A stretch of 64,000 bases of DNA from Simmondsia chinensis (GCA_018398585.1 JAGTTD010000006.1:5468501-5532500); one strand, 5' to 3'. Shown: positions 44,414 to 55,276, counted from the stretch's first letter. The notes: generated by a model not told the origin, from the sequence alone. A program made the numbers and translations.

Positions 44414-45247
44414 ATGGCTCCAAAACATGCTCAGAAGGGAATTGGACGTTCAGACCGTGCTGGAGGAGCGTCTTCAAATGAGGGAATGATGGTGGAGCCG
44501 TTATCTCAACTGGCTCCTTCATCACCAACGTCACCTGAGGAAATGGCAGTGCGTGCTCAGTATCCCAATACAGCCGCGGCTCTTCCCCTAGGAAACCTTG
44601 TATCCTCACTGGCCACGGTAGAGGGGATGAGGAAATTTCGCGAAAAATATTTTTTCCGAAACGATTACGAAGTTGTCGGCCCCCGGAAGAGCGACAACAT
44701 TTTATACCCTCGCTCCCTCGAATTGTTTGCTGTTAGTGTGGATGCTTTGGAGGCCGGCCTGCGCTTTCCCTTGCCGCCCATCCTGGAGTGGGTTTTTAGG
44801 CAATATTCAGTGTGCCCTAGCCTGATTACCCCTATCGGCTTCCGTAACATTTACGGTTTTCTTCTTACCTGTTTTGTGGTTGAAGTAATTCCCTCCACCC
44901 GTAGTTTTGATTTTTTATTTAGGGCCAAACAAGTTAAGGGTGTTGTCAGTTTTGAGGGGAAGAGCGGGATTAAGTTTGTGGAGCTTAATCCTTCGAAGGT
45001 AAATTTTTGGCAAAATAGGTTTGCTTGGGTCAGACCTCCTAGTCCTCTAGGCATCCCTCATTATTGGACCTCATTGATTAAGTGCAGCGTCCCCTTAGAG
45101 GACGAGCTATCTGCCTTAGATAGGGAGGTAGTTTGGTACTTTGAAAGGGATTTAGGATCACTGTACCTTGCTACCAATGAGGTATTGTGCCAGGAGAAAG
45201 TGTTGTTCCGGGCAGGCTTGTGTGCCCGACCAGTTAGTGGCGAGTAA
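44414..45247 (+). CDS. Tat accessory ORF, 'putative gypsy-type transposon' domain (N-terminal part)
   Basis: 277 codons antisense to pol. The core (YPRSLELFAVSVDALEAGLR, FPLPPILEWVFRQYSVCPSL, PIGFRNIYGFLLTCFVVE, WQNRFAWVRPPS) matches the family often annotated in plants as putative gypsy-type transposon protein (Transposase_28-like). The function is unknown. An intron at 45244-45331 (GTAACT to TTTTCAG) probably links it to the next segment. It uses the same strand as the F-box-like gene, so both are transcribed against the retroelement RNA. Confidence 0.65.
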   Translation: MAPKHAQKGIGRSDRAGGASSNEGMMVEPLSQLAPSSPTSPEEMAVRAQYPNTAAALPLGNLVSSLATVEGMRKFREKYFFRNDYEVVGPRKSDNILYPRSLELFAVSVDALEAGLRFPLPPILEWVFRQYSVCPSLITPIGFRNIYGFLLTCFVVEVIPSTRSFDFLFRAKQVKGVVSFEGKSGIKFVELNPSKVNFWQNRFAWVRPPSPLGIPHYWTSLIKCSVPLEDELSALDREVVWYFERDLGSLYLATNEVLCQEKVLFRAGLCARPVSGE

Positions 45248-45331
45248 CTCTTTGGGACGGCTAAGTTTTTCTTTTTGTTGTTGATCGCCACTTGATAACT
45301 TTACCTTGGCTGCCTAATTATCTCTTTTCAG

Positions 45332-46899
45332 GATCAGAGGCCGACATAGACATTGTAGCTCTCACGGAATTCTACCCAAAGGAAGAAGAGAGAAAAGGAT
45401 GAGGGTAAGGGCGAGAGAGCCACCAGGAGGGCAAAGAGGGCGGTCGCTGAAGAAGGAGGAGGGCCTCCCAAGAAGGTCACTCGATCAAAAAAGTCTCAAG
45501 TGGAGGCTCCTGCCCCAGGTGGCAGTTCGGAGGTGCCCCCTCCACCCGAGGTCGTTCCTGAGATGCCCATAGTTCAGGCGTCTCCTGCTGCTGGGAGATC
45601 TTCTTCAGTTCCGAGCGGTCAAGGAGCGCATACTTCTATGCCTCAGCAAGGTGACGGCAGAGCGTCAGCCGTACCCTGTCCCGAAGCTGTTCCAATAACG
45701 GAGCTCGTTGTGGAAGAGAGGTCCAGCGTTACGCCGGCCGTTACTGTTGCTTCATCTGGGATTACCGTGGCTGAGCCTCCTCCAACCGTGGCTATACCGG
45801 CTGGGAGCCTCCCTGAAGGGATAGAGTTAGGCTCATTGTCAGAAGGAGTGGAAGAAGGGAGGAGGCCCTTAGAGGTGCCGGTTGAGGTGTTAGAGCCACC
45901 ATTGGTGGAGACGATAAGGCCAGTACCCATGCCTTAGAGAGGAGGACCTCCTGTCAGGACCTCGTCCCTGCCGCCCGAATCGTTCCAGGAGGCGGTGGCG
46001 GATGTACGTCCTGACATACAGGTAGAAGACAGCCTTCTTCCCTCCTTTCATATTGATTTGTCCGCCCCGGGGGACCTTGCTGACGTCCCTCCTGAGCCTC
46101 AAGGAGAGGCTCCTAGGGAAGAGAGAACTCCCGCCAATGAAGGCGCACCGCCCGAGGGTTCCCCGCCCCTCTCCTTGGCAGATCATTAATGACATCCAAC
46201 GTGCTGTTTTGACGGTTCTTCCATCCGAAGACTCTCGAGTTGTGACCCGGGACATGGTAGCCACTTGTGTCGCTAAGGTAAAGAATACATGCTATACCTT
46301 TGAGTTATTATCATGTTAACTACATGCTTTGGTATTTTATCTTTCAGGTCAGTTCTCTTTCTGCCGCTATGGCCTTAGGGTGGTTCCGTGAACAAGAAGC
46401 TGCTACGCAGGAGTTGTCTCTGTTACGAGAGGAAAAGGGAAAAGCAGTAGAGGCGGCAGAGAGAGCTGAAAAAGAAAAGGAGGAATAGACTGGGGTCGTG
46501 CTGAGGGTGGAAAGGGAGAAGGAAACGTTAGCGGCTGAGTCCCAGCGCTTGAGGGACGATATGGGCAAGCTGAGAGAGGAGAAGGAGGCGTTAGCTGCTG
46601 AGGCTCAAGGACTGAGGGAGGAGTTATCTTCCCAGCAGGCACGGTCAGAGGAACTCCTTACCGAAGCGCAGCATGCTCGGATCGAGGCTACAGAGGCGGT
46701 TTCCCACTTCAAAGAGAGCCCCGAGTTTCGTTCCTCGACGAGCACCTATTATTGGGAGGGCTTTGCCTCAGGTCTGTCCACCTTCGCACGACGCTTAGCT
46801 CGCAGTCACCCTCAGCTTAGCCGGGAATCTCTTCAACAGGTGGTGGACCAGCTTCGCCAGGATATCAGTCGCTCTCGAGGAAGTGCGGGCAGCAGCTAG
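45332..46899 (+). pseudogene. Tat accessory ORF, Pro-rich middle and coiled-coil C-terminus, broken
   Basis: Consecutive frames give SEADIDIVALTEFYPKEEER, a basic stretch, a Pro/Val/Glu-rich linker (45500-45937), a second linker (45995-46189), then IQRAVLTVLPSEDSRVVTRD and a heptad-rich coiled coil (LLREEKGKAVEAAERAEKEK; LREEKEALAAEAQGLREEL). It ends with YYWEGFASGLSTFARRLARS. Frameshifts occur near 45400 and 46170, with stops at 45935 and 46486. A clean 70-base intron spans 46278-46347 (AAGGTAAAG to CTTTCAG). Confidence 0.65.
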
Positions 46900-46972
46900 G
46901 CCCATTCTTTAACTGACTTTGCTCCTTCTTTCTCCTTTTCCCTTTTTGCGCACGTAAAGAGAAAGTCAGAGA

Positions 46973-46995
46973 GGGGGGGGGGGGGGGGGGGGGGG
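46973..46995 (+). repeat. 23-base G homopolymer
   Basis: It follows the purine tract AGAGAAAGTCAGAGAG and precedes TGACCCCC, between the accessory ORF and the integrase end. The plus strand is polypurine here. Confidence 0.85.
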
Positions 46996-47295
46996 TGACC
47001 CCCTATTTTTTGGCTAATATATGTACTTGTACATGGTAATATCTAGAGGCGGAAGTTTCTCTGTTACCTTATCGGATGTATACTCTAATGAAACTAATGA
47101 TATTTTGTTGTATACTACCCTTCATTGATTTTATTTTTTATTTTTTTTTTTTACCTTGGCCTTATATCAACGATGTTGACGCAATCTTTAGAAAAGTACC
47201 ATTTATTTATGTACATGGGGTACCGCCCCATGTTCCCTGAGATATAACTTATACAGTACCGGTATAAGTTTAATACTTTACACAATTCTTACAAG

Positions 47296-48459
47296 ACTTA
47301 CCTAGCTATGCGTAGTACTTTTTGAGATTCTTGATGTTCCATATTCGGGGTACCCGAGAACCTTCTAGGCGCTCCAGCTTGTAACTTCCTTCCCCTAGCT
47401 TCTGGGCCACACGGTAGGGTCCTTCCCAATTCGCGGCTACCTTGCCGGCTCCGATCCCCTGGGCCACAGTATTTGCTCGTCGCAGGGCTAAGTCCCCCAC
47501 CTCTAAACTTCTCGTCCTTAGGCGCTTGTTGTAGTACTGAGATATTCATTGCTTGTGGCCACAATTCGAAGAAGGGCATCCTCCCTAACTTCGTCTACTA
47601 AATCCAGAGTGCACCTTCGCTGATCTTCATTGCACAGATAATTATAATGCTGTATGCGATAACTGGGTTCTCCCACCTCCACTGGGATTACGGCTTTAGC
47701 CCCATAGGTTATCATGAATGGGGTTTCTCGTGTAGCCACGAGGTAGATTGTTCGGTGTGCCCACAGTACACTAGGCAACTCTTCCGCCCATCTTCCCTTA
47801 GCTTCATCCAACCTTCTCCGAAGCCCGTTGAGTATTTGTTTGTTTTCTGATTCAGCTTGTCCGTTGCTCTGAGGATAAGCGACGGCGGTAAAATGGAGAG
47901 TAATGTTCATGTGTTGACAGTATGTTCGGAATCGTGGTGACGCGAACTGTGTCCCGTTGTCAGTGATAATGGCTCTAGGAATTCCAAAACGTGTAATGAT
48001 GTTTTTCCATAAAAACTGCCGCGTCGCGCTGTCTGTAATCCGAGCCACCGCCTCGGCCTCCACCCACTTACTGAAATAGTCTACGGCTACTATCAAGAAT
48101 TTTCTCTACCCGCTGGCTAAGGGGAAAGGTCCTAAGATGTCCATTCCCCATTGGTCGAAAGGTATGGGGTCAACGATGGGTTGCATTGGCGCGGCGGGAG
48201 CATGGATGAGCGGTGCGAATCTCTGGCACTTATCACATTTTCGCACAAGGGTGCCATCATCCTTCCTCAAGGTGGGCCAAAAATACCCGGCCCTTAGCGC
48301 CATCCCGGCTAAGGCTCGTTTTCCAATGTGAATCCCACATATTCTCTCGTGGATTTCCCTTAAAACGTACTCCCCTTCCTCTGGCGTTAAACATTTTAAT
48401 AAGGGACGTGTGAGCGACCTTTTGTATAGCTGCTGATCAACAATTGTGAAATGTACCAA
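47296..48459 (-). pseudogene. Tat integrase (zinc-binding, catalytic core, C-terminal)
   Basis: On the minus strand: EIHERICGIHIGKRALAG and RKCDKCQRFA (HHCC zinc domain), then AVDYFSKWVEAEAV, ITDNGTQFASPRF and NGQAESENKQILNGLRRR (the D, D and E of the catalytic core), and a C-terminal GPYRVAQKLGEGSYKLERLE. A stop near 48105 separates the zinc domain from the core, and a frameshift near 47510 separates the C-terminus. Integrates element DNA into chromosomes when intact. Confidence 0.88.
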
Positions 48460-48689
48460 GCGCCTTTTCCGCCTTCGTGCTTCTGCTTGATTCGAGGGTT
48501 TTACATTGTGAAGGATGAAAGTCTAAAAGTGGACGCATCTAGTTATCCTCATGCTGTACTCGCATTACATCTAGGGGTGCTGGCTTGTCCACATACTTAA
48601 CATGGGACTCGTGTGTATGGACGTGCCCGTCGAGGTTCCTTCCTCCAGTACTAGCCAGACGGCTTAGTTCGTCAGCGCGGTGATTACTT

Positions 48690-49040
48690 TCTCGGGAAAT
48701 GCCCCGTATGTTAAAGCCTTGAAATTTGGAGATCTTGGTTCAAACCAGCTCCAAGTACCGGGATAGGTGCGGCTCTTTTCCTCCATAACTACCCGTGACC
48801 TGGTTCACCACCAACTCTAGGTCACTTTGTGCCTCTAGGTAAGTCGCTCCGGCGGCTTTGGCTAAGTCCATGCCCAACAGCAGGGCTTCGTATTCGGTTT
48901 CGTTGTGACTTGCGTTGAAGTGTAACCTTATCGCATACTCCGCCCACTCTCCCTCAGGGTTGATCAGTACTACGCCTGCGCCTCAGCCTTCTGAGTTTAC
49001 AGACCCGTCTACGAACATTTTCCAGACGGACACCTCCCCA
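48690..49040 (-). pseudogene. Second, archaeal-like RNase H domain of the Tat element
   Basis: On the minus strand KMFVDGSVNSEG is followed by a stop and then GAGVVLINPEGEWAEYAIRL, NASHNETEYEALLLGMDLAK and AQSDLELVVNQVTGSYGG. The acidic residues D (FVDGS), E (ETEYEAL) and D (QSDLELV) are present. An extra RNase H after the ordinary one is the diagnostic of the Tat lineage. Confidence 0.8.
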
Positions 49041-49099
49041 AGGGCGTCTGCTGATCCAGGCGTCTCACCCCCAAAGTCGCATTCTACCAGGAAGTCGGC

Positions 49100-50180
49100 C
49101 AAAGCCTGGGCCTTAATGGCTTTGCGAGGCTGATAGTGTATATCGTACTCAGAGAGTTCAACCGCCCACTTGAGCAATCGTCCTGAGCAATCTAACTTGG
49201 AGAGCAGCTTCTTGAGTGGCAGGTTAGTGAGTACCGTGACATTGTGAGACTAAAAGTAAGGTCTTAGCTTACGCGCCGCGGTGATCAGGGCCAAGGCGGT
49301 CTTTTCAATGGCAGGGTACCTCTTTTCCGGGTCTTTAAGAGTCTGACTTACAAAGTATACCGGGAGCTGTCGTCCCTGCCGGTCGGCTATTAATACTGCG
49401 CTCGTGGCGTTCTCTGAGATGGCCAGGTAGAGCCCTAGCTTCTCGTCTGGTTCAAGGGAGGTGATCACCGGGAGGTGCGCCAAATGTTGCTTCAGTTGAT
49501 CAAAGGTGCGTGCGCATTCCTCATCCCAGAGGAAAGGCCGTTTCCCTCGTAGTACCTTAAAGAACGGCAGAGCCTTTTCTGCGGCTCGGCTAATGAATCG
49601 ATTGAGTGAGGCCATGCAGCCGGGCAGTCTTTGTACATCTTTGGGCAGCGAGGAGGCCTTAGGTCGAGTATGGCCTGCACCTTTTTGGGGTTTACCTCGA
49701 TTCCTCGGGAATTTACAATGAAGCCCAAGAATTTTCCGTCTGGTACGGCAAACGAACACTTTTCCGGGTTTAACTTCATGCGGTACTTCCGAAAGGCCTC
49801 CAAACCCTCTCTTAGGTCGGAAATGTGGTCCAACTTACGCTTTGACTTAACTATCATGTCGTCCACGTAGACCTCCATATTGCGCCCTACCTGGGGTGCA
49901 AAAACTTTGTTGACCAGCCGTTGGTAGGTGGCTCCAGCATTTTTAAGCCCAAATGGCATCACTTTGTAGCAGTATGTACCCTCAGCCGTGATGAAAGCCG
50001 TTTTCTCTTCGTCAGCCGGATGTAGTTGAATCTGATGGTATCCGGAGAAGGCATCCATGAAGCTGAATAACTCGCAGCCTGCTATGGAATCCACCAGCCT
50101 GTCTATTTTAGGCAGGGGGTAAGAGTCCTTTGGGCAGGCTTCGTTGAGATATGTGAATCTACGCACATCCTCCGGCTTCT
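49100..50180 (-). pseudogene. Tat reverse transcriptase and first RNase H
   Basis: On the minus strand: YLNEACPKDSYPLPKIDRLV, FMDAFSGYHQI, KVMPFGLKNAGATYQRLVN, MEVYVDDMIVKSK (the catalytic YVDD) and CSFAVPDGKFLGFIVNSRGI, then the gypsy-type RNase H (LGLYLAISENATSAVLIA, RYPAIEKTALALITAARKLR, LLKWAVELSEYDIHYQPR). Frameshifts near 50160 and 49650 and a stop near 49250 break the frame. Confidence 0.9.
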
Positions 50181-51300
50181 GTTAGATTTCTTCACTAATA
50201 CCACGTTGGCCAACCACTCAGGGTACAGTACTTCCCGTATAAACCCGGCCTGAGATAGCTTTTTAACCTCAGCTTTGATGATCTCATTGCGTTCGGTGCA
50301 AAAGCTGCGCCACCGTTGTTTAACAGGCGTCTTATCATCTCGGACGTTGAGTTGATGAGTGATCACTTTGGGCGGTATTCCTGGCATCTCACTGGCGGCA
50401 AAGGCAAAGACGTCCCGGTATTGCCTCAAGAGCTCGCCGATCTCTTCACGCAGATGTCTGGGGAGTGAAGTGCCCAGATAGGTGTAACATCTAGGCCCCA
50501 GCTCATACTTTTCCAAAGGCGGAGGGGAAGGATGTACTTCAGGAGGGGAGCCCAGCTCGAGTGGTTCGGCTGTCATGACCGCCAGATTGGAGAAGGTATG
50601 GTAATACTCTGAGAGCGTGTTGTGCCTCCCTCGTATTATCATGATGCTCCCAGTGTCTGCTTCAAACTTCATTGCCAGGTGGTACGTAAATACCACCGCC
50701 TTCAAACGATTCAGGGAGGGCCTCCCCAAGATCACGTTGTAGGAAGAGGGAGTGCCGATAACAAGGAACTCTATCTTGACCGTCCATTGTTCGTCTTTGT
50801 TTCTGAAGGTGGTGGGCAGCGTTATCCTGCCCTGCGGCAGGACGGGTACTCCGGTAAAGCCCACGACGGGGTACATTGCGGGTGATAGCGTGCTAAGCGG
50901 CATTCCCATTTTGTTATAGCATTCCAAGAGCAAGATGTCTGCGGTACTACCCTGGTCGATCAGAATTCTACGTACCATGTGTTTGCTGATGTCGGCCGTA
51001 ACCACGAGGGGGTCCTCTTGCCGAGCGTCCACACCTTGGGCGTCTTCTCTAGTGAAGCTAATACACCGGGGTGCATTCCGGGCTGCGTCCGTTCCCCCAT
51101 TCGAGATTTCTGTCCCCTCCTTTGGCGTGGGGGGAGCAACCTTTGGGGCGATGGTGGCAATGAATTTAGCCACTGTGCTCTTGGGACCTTTTTCGTCATC
51201 GCTAGCGGTTCGAGCTTTCCCAGTCTTCATCTTTTTTAATGTAGCATATTCTTCCCACTGGCCGGTACGTTCGGCTTCCTTAAGGCGAAAGTTCAAGCCC
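50160..51300 (-). CDS. Tat aspartic protease region and start of reverse transcriptase
   Basis: A long open frame. MVRRILIDQGSTADIL is the aspartic protease centre (usually D-S/T-G or D-N/S-G-S; here DQGS). SSYNVILGRPSLNRLKAV is the protease C-terminal ILGR block. Then VKQRWRSFCTERNEIIKAEV and EWLANVVLVKKSNR open the reverse transcriptase before the frame is lost at about 50160. The protease would cut the polyprotein. Confidence 0.85.
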
Positions 51301-51442
51301 CGACAGTCTGCCGTGTCATGGGTAGTGACCTGATGATACGAACTCCAGACTGGCCTGCTGCCGTCAGATGGAGTAGTTCCTGGTTTTTGGATGGTCCCTT
51401 CGTTTTTACCTCTAAGAGCTGGCGAGGCACAGGCTGCTAGTT

Positions 51443-52384
51443 CTAAGTTCGAAAAGTGGGGACGTTCGGCTTCCTGGCCCGTCGAGCACTACCCTGGGGT
51501 GGCCTGGGGCGGTCTCTTGACCTTAGAGATGCCTGAGCCACTTCGGTCCTGGGTGTTATCTGCATGACATCCTCCCCCAGGAGGTACTTGTTGGCCTTCC
51601 GCCATAATTCGTCGACGGTGGAAGGCGGCCCCTTTGCCAATGCGAATTTAAAGTTGGAATTATGCAACCCATTAATAAAGGCGGTGATGGCCGTTTCATC
51701 AGACAAGGTAGCGACGTCGATCATGGCTCGCGTAAACCGCTTCACATAACTCCTCAAGGGCTCAGTTTCATACTGTTGCAACTTGAGAATATGCGCCGCC
51801 GTCCTCCTTCTTCTTTTATTACTAACGAAGTGCCGAACGAACCTTTCAGAGAGGTCCGTGAAGCTATCCACAGAAGAATTTGGAAGGGAGGCGAACCAAT
51901 TTTGCGCAACCCCCTTCAAGGTAGCGGGAAAACATTTACACCAAATGTCCTCCCCCATATCTTGTAGATACATCCGGGCCATAAAGCTGGCCAAATGATC
52001 TTTAGGGTCTTGAGTTCCATCAAATAGATCGATGTTCGGGACTTTTACCTTACCTGCCGAAGCTGACAGAATCCGGGATGAGAATGGTGAGTGAGTCCCT
52101 GGCACGACGTAGGATGTGGCCGGTCCGGGGGCTCCCCTGGAGTCCCTCCTGGCATGATTGAGATAAGCGCTTGACGTAGAAGCAGTAGCCCCACTTAGGT
52201 TTTGAGCTTGGGTCTGGGGAGATGCCGTGGTGGAGTGATAAAGTTCTGGGACATATTCTGTATTGGCGGGTGTATGTGAAAAGAACTAGTGTATTTGCTG
52301 TTGGAGCTGCTCAAACTGGCCCTGTGTTACGTAATCGGGGTTGTGGCGCCCCCTGTAAGCGGTAGATCGACTGGTGTTTGACAT
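51443..52384 (-). pseudogene. Tat gag
   Basis: On the minus strand the ATG at 52384 gives MSNTSRSTAYRGRHNPDY; a TAG near 52288 interrupts it. The main gag core follows: VPNIDLFDGTQDPKDHLASF, LKGVAQNWFASLPNSSVDSF, LQQYETEPLRSYVKRFT. Near 51330 a knuckle-like HDTADCRGL lies in another frame. Gag forms the particle. Confidence 0.85.
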
Positions 52385-52403
52385 GGGAAGGTTACTAATG
52401 CCC

Positions 52404-52420
52404 TTCCCACAGACGGCGCC
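52404..52420 (-). promoter_or_regulatory. Primer-binding site of the Tat element
   Basis: On the minus strand GGCGCCGTCTGTGGGAA starts 3 bases after the 5' LTR end. This is a PBS form seen in plant Ty3/gypsy elements; I do not assign the tRNA. Confidence 0.75.
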
Positions 52421-52423
52421 TAT

Positions 52424-52888
52424 TGTTTCGGGATTTTTTGGTTGGGTTCTTGAGGGTAGAACTAGGCTCAAGTTCCTTGGCTTTCTCCTAAGGTCTCTTC
52501 CCCTATTTATAGGGGATTAAGTACATGGGTAGTAATTAACGGGGGTAGGGTACCGCCTGGTTCTCTCAGCCAATAGGGGCATTGGTGATTTCTAGAGGTG
52601 AGGTCACTTAGGTGGGGGTGTCCAAGGAGGCGATGTTGTCCCCTGGGCCGTATACCGCCAGGTGGCGGTTATGCAGGGAGGCGGTAATGGCTCCTGGGCC
52701 CTGTACCGCCAGGTGGCGGTTATGCAGGGAGGCGGTAATGGATCCTGGGCCCTGTACCGCCTGGTGGCGGTTATGCAGGGAGGCGGTAATGGATCCTGGG
52801 CCCTGTACCGCCTGGTGGCGGTTATGCAGGGAGGCGGTAATGGCTCCTGGGGCTCTGTACCATCTGGGTGTAACTTTTGTATTCATCA
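52424..52888 (-). repeat. 5' LTR of the Tat element
   Basis: It pairs with 38338-38788. It has TGATGAATAC and CCGAAACA ends on the minus strand, CTATAAATAGGGG (about 52501-52513), and about 4.5 units of the 51-base minisatellite (spacing 51 between ACCGCC sites at 52654, 52705, 52756 and 52807). Confidence 0.93.
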
Positions 52889-53759
52889 ATACGTCAAATT
52901 GATATATGTGGGTTTTGGAAGAATTTGTATTTGTGATTATACGAAAGAAATTGTTGTGAACTTGTGATTTGAATTGAAAGGTTTTGTGGGAAGAACTTAC
53001 AGATAACTACGTTGACCCTCCGGGGTCTGTCGATGATGTGAAATGTGAAATACAAAATGTGAAAAGTCGATCTATGACCCTGTCGCGGGAATAATACCGG
53101 CACAGAGATCTATGTTTGATCCTAGCGGATCTGTCGACTTAGAACCGGTTCGAATATGTGAAATGTGAACGTCGATCTGTGACCTTGTCGCGGGAATAAT
53201 ACCGGCCGTAGTATTCGATGCGTCTGTAAGTTTTATCGAAAAAGCTCTTATAATTAAGTTAATAAATTATGCTACTTTAACGGGATTTTTGAAATAAATT
53301 GGTTTTACCGATTTTAGTTGGAATTTTATCTATTTTTATACCATGCCTGAGCCGGGTAGAGAATGTGTTATACTTAATGAGCTTGTTGTTTGCTCATCCA
53401 ATTCATTTATTTCTTTTTCCCAGATTAGTAACTCATGACAAGTTTCCGAAGGAAGAAAAGATGGAGCAATTTATTCGGGAATTAGTTTATTTTGCGTAGT
53501 TAAATAATAAATAAATTTTGTTGTAGCATATTTAAACTATCTAGGATGTTGAAATTTTAAGCTTCCGCTCTACTAGTATTAAAATGTTAGTTTGATGTAT
53601 TTGGGATTATGTTTTATATAAGAACAGTTATATGATTTGGAGGAGTTTCGTTTGGAATGATTTGGGCTTCGTATTATAATAAGGGGATTCATTATAGTAC
53701 GGCCGTGTAGCGCTCTTTAACTTAAGCCTATTCGGTATTAACGTTTGGGGGTGTTACAT
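52889..53759. repeat. Older repeat split by the Tat element, LTR-like end
   Basis: Two diverged units about 120 bases apart (about 53045-53100 and 53160-53215) share GTCGCGGGAATAATACCGG and GTGAAATGTGAA. The segment ends GGGGGTGTTACA at 53759, an LTR-like terminus. With 37441-38337 it probably formed one older non-coding LTR-like unit before the Tat insertion. Confidence 0.45.
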
Positions 53760-53859
53760 AAATGATGAAAATGATTTCATGTATCACCGAACACCATACA
53801 ATTTAAAGAGAAATATTGTATGATTGTAAATAGATGTAGTAGATACTAATATAAGAAGG

Positions 53860-54040
53860 GCAATATATGTTTTTAGGAAACAAGGGTATCGGTTACAGTA
53901 TAAGTGATTGATATGATGAATGACAATTAGAAAAATGATGGGACAGATAACATAGTAGTCAGAAAGATGATGTAATAGAAGATATGATAGTCAGAAAGAT
54001 AATGTGACAAATATTGATGAAGTCAATGTTCTTCTTTGTT
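53860..54040 (+). repeat. Diverged half-copy of the 32.4-34.6 kb foldback element
   Basis: AAGTGATTGATATGATGA, the repeated GTCAGAAAGATGATG motifs and GATGAAGTCAATGTTC follow the order of 34180-34290 in the right arm of the foldback element. Confidence 0.5.
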
Positions 54041-54200
54041 TGTTTTAAAAACTTGTTTCCTTTTTGGTCTTATCTAAAGTATATGACTCTTCTTATATAT
54101 GTAATAAAAGATATCGTTGAATGTTTTTTTCCAATTTTAAATATTTATGCCAATTTTAAATACTTGGTAGCTTCTTGTCAATTCACAATAAATATTTATA

Positions 54201-54597
54201 TGTTGTAAGACTATGGACATATTATTCTCTATAGAAGGAGAATAAAAGACAAACCTGAATAAGCTTGAAAAAATATAACGAGTATTTTATATAAGAACTA
54301 CAGAACTAAAAAATAATTATATCAATATTATATTATTAAATATTGTCAAACTTTCCCAAATCTCACTGCAACTCACTTTTCATTTTGCTTCGCTCTATTT
54401 TTGCTTGCACTGCATTTCGCTATTTATACACAGAATTCAAGCGGAGATGCGGTGGAGTTTATCCATTGGGGTATACATATGCATTATAACATGTATGTAT
54501 ATATGTATACAAAGATCTTTTATATAATTTTTAATTTTTTATGATATTTAATAATATCCAAACTCAACTATAAAATTGTATCCAAAAAATATCAACA
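54201..54597 (-). repeat. 3' LTR of the copia element
   Basis: On the minus strand it starts TGTTGATATTTTTTGG and ends CTTACAACA. It shares CTTGCACTGC, GCTATTTATACACAG and TGTATATATGTATACAAAG with the other LTR. Confidence 0.88.
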
Positions 54598-55063
54598 CTC
54601 TCCCTTTGGATATTTTTCGTTATAATGGGACATAATACTCTTGAAAATGTATAGTGTCTAAGTTAGATACTCCTGCCTCGTTAAAAATCTTGCCAGAAAA
54701 ACCCAGTGGGAAAAAACCATAGCGAAGGAAAAACGGTACAGCTCGTATTTAACTCCCTCTTATGTGAGCACATTAGTAAGGGGTGTTCCTGAGTTGACGC
54801 ATACCAACCTTATAAACTATTTTCTCAAATGTTGTTGTTGGTAATGTCTTTGTGAACAAATTTGCTAGGTTTTCACTTGAGCGAACTTGTTAATCATTTA
54901 TGTCACCCATCTTCTGAAGCTCGTATGTAAAGAAGAACTTTGGTGAGATATGTTTAGTTCCGTCGCTTGTAATGTATCTACATTTGATCTGAGCAATACC
55001 TACAACATTGTGTTCATGTAGTATTGTTGGACTTCCCCTGATTGTTGGAAGACTACATTCTTT

Positions 55064-55276
55064 TTAAACATGTTGAATAAGGGATCTCAATCGTAAACAT
55101 TCCCTACTTGCTTCATGAAGTGCAAGTATCTCAGCATGATTTGAAGAAGTTGCTGCTGTTGTTTGTTTGGTAGATCGCCAAGATATAGCAGTGTCACCAT
55201 AGGTAAATAGATATCCTGTCTGTGAATGGCCTTTATGTGGATCAGACAAATATCCAGCATCTGTATATCCAACCAA
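55064..55276 (-). pseudogene. Copia RNase H
   Basis: VGYTDAGYLSDPHKGHSQTG, TAISWRSTKQTTAATSSNHA and EILALHEASRECLRLRSLI are the standard copia RNase H blocks (D-A-G-Y, S-S-x-H-A-E). It is separated from RT by stops near 55300-55350. Confidence 0.88.

Larger units (their letters stand above)
38338..52888 (-). mobile_element. Complete Ty3/gypsy Tat-lineage LTR retrotransposon with antisense cargo (14.55 kb)
   Basis: LTRs at 38338-38788 and 52424-52888 are flanked by a perfect 5-bp duplication ATACG (38333-38337 and 52889-52893). Read on the minus strand: 5' LTR, PBS, gag, protease, reverse transcriptase, RNase H, a second (archaeal-like) RNase H, integrase, a long non-pol region, PPT, 3' LTR. 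The dual RNase H and gag type place it in the Tat lineage. The 8.5-kb non-pol region carries plus-strand (antisense) ORFs and two tandem arrays. Frameshifts and stops in gag and pol, and LTRs that differ by several percent plus a 14-base indel, show an old, non-autonomous copy. Confidence 0.93.

Noticed and set aside
44406..45291. Minus-strand ORFs opposite the accessory ORF
   Set aside because: Shadows of the plus-strand accessory ORF, which alone has a recognisable domain.
52608..52967. ORFs on both strands across the LTR
   Set aside because: The 51-bp minisatellite is a multiple of three, so all frames stay open; no protein signal.
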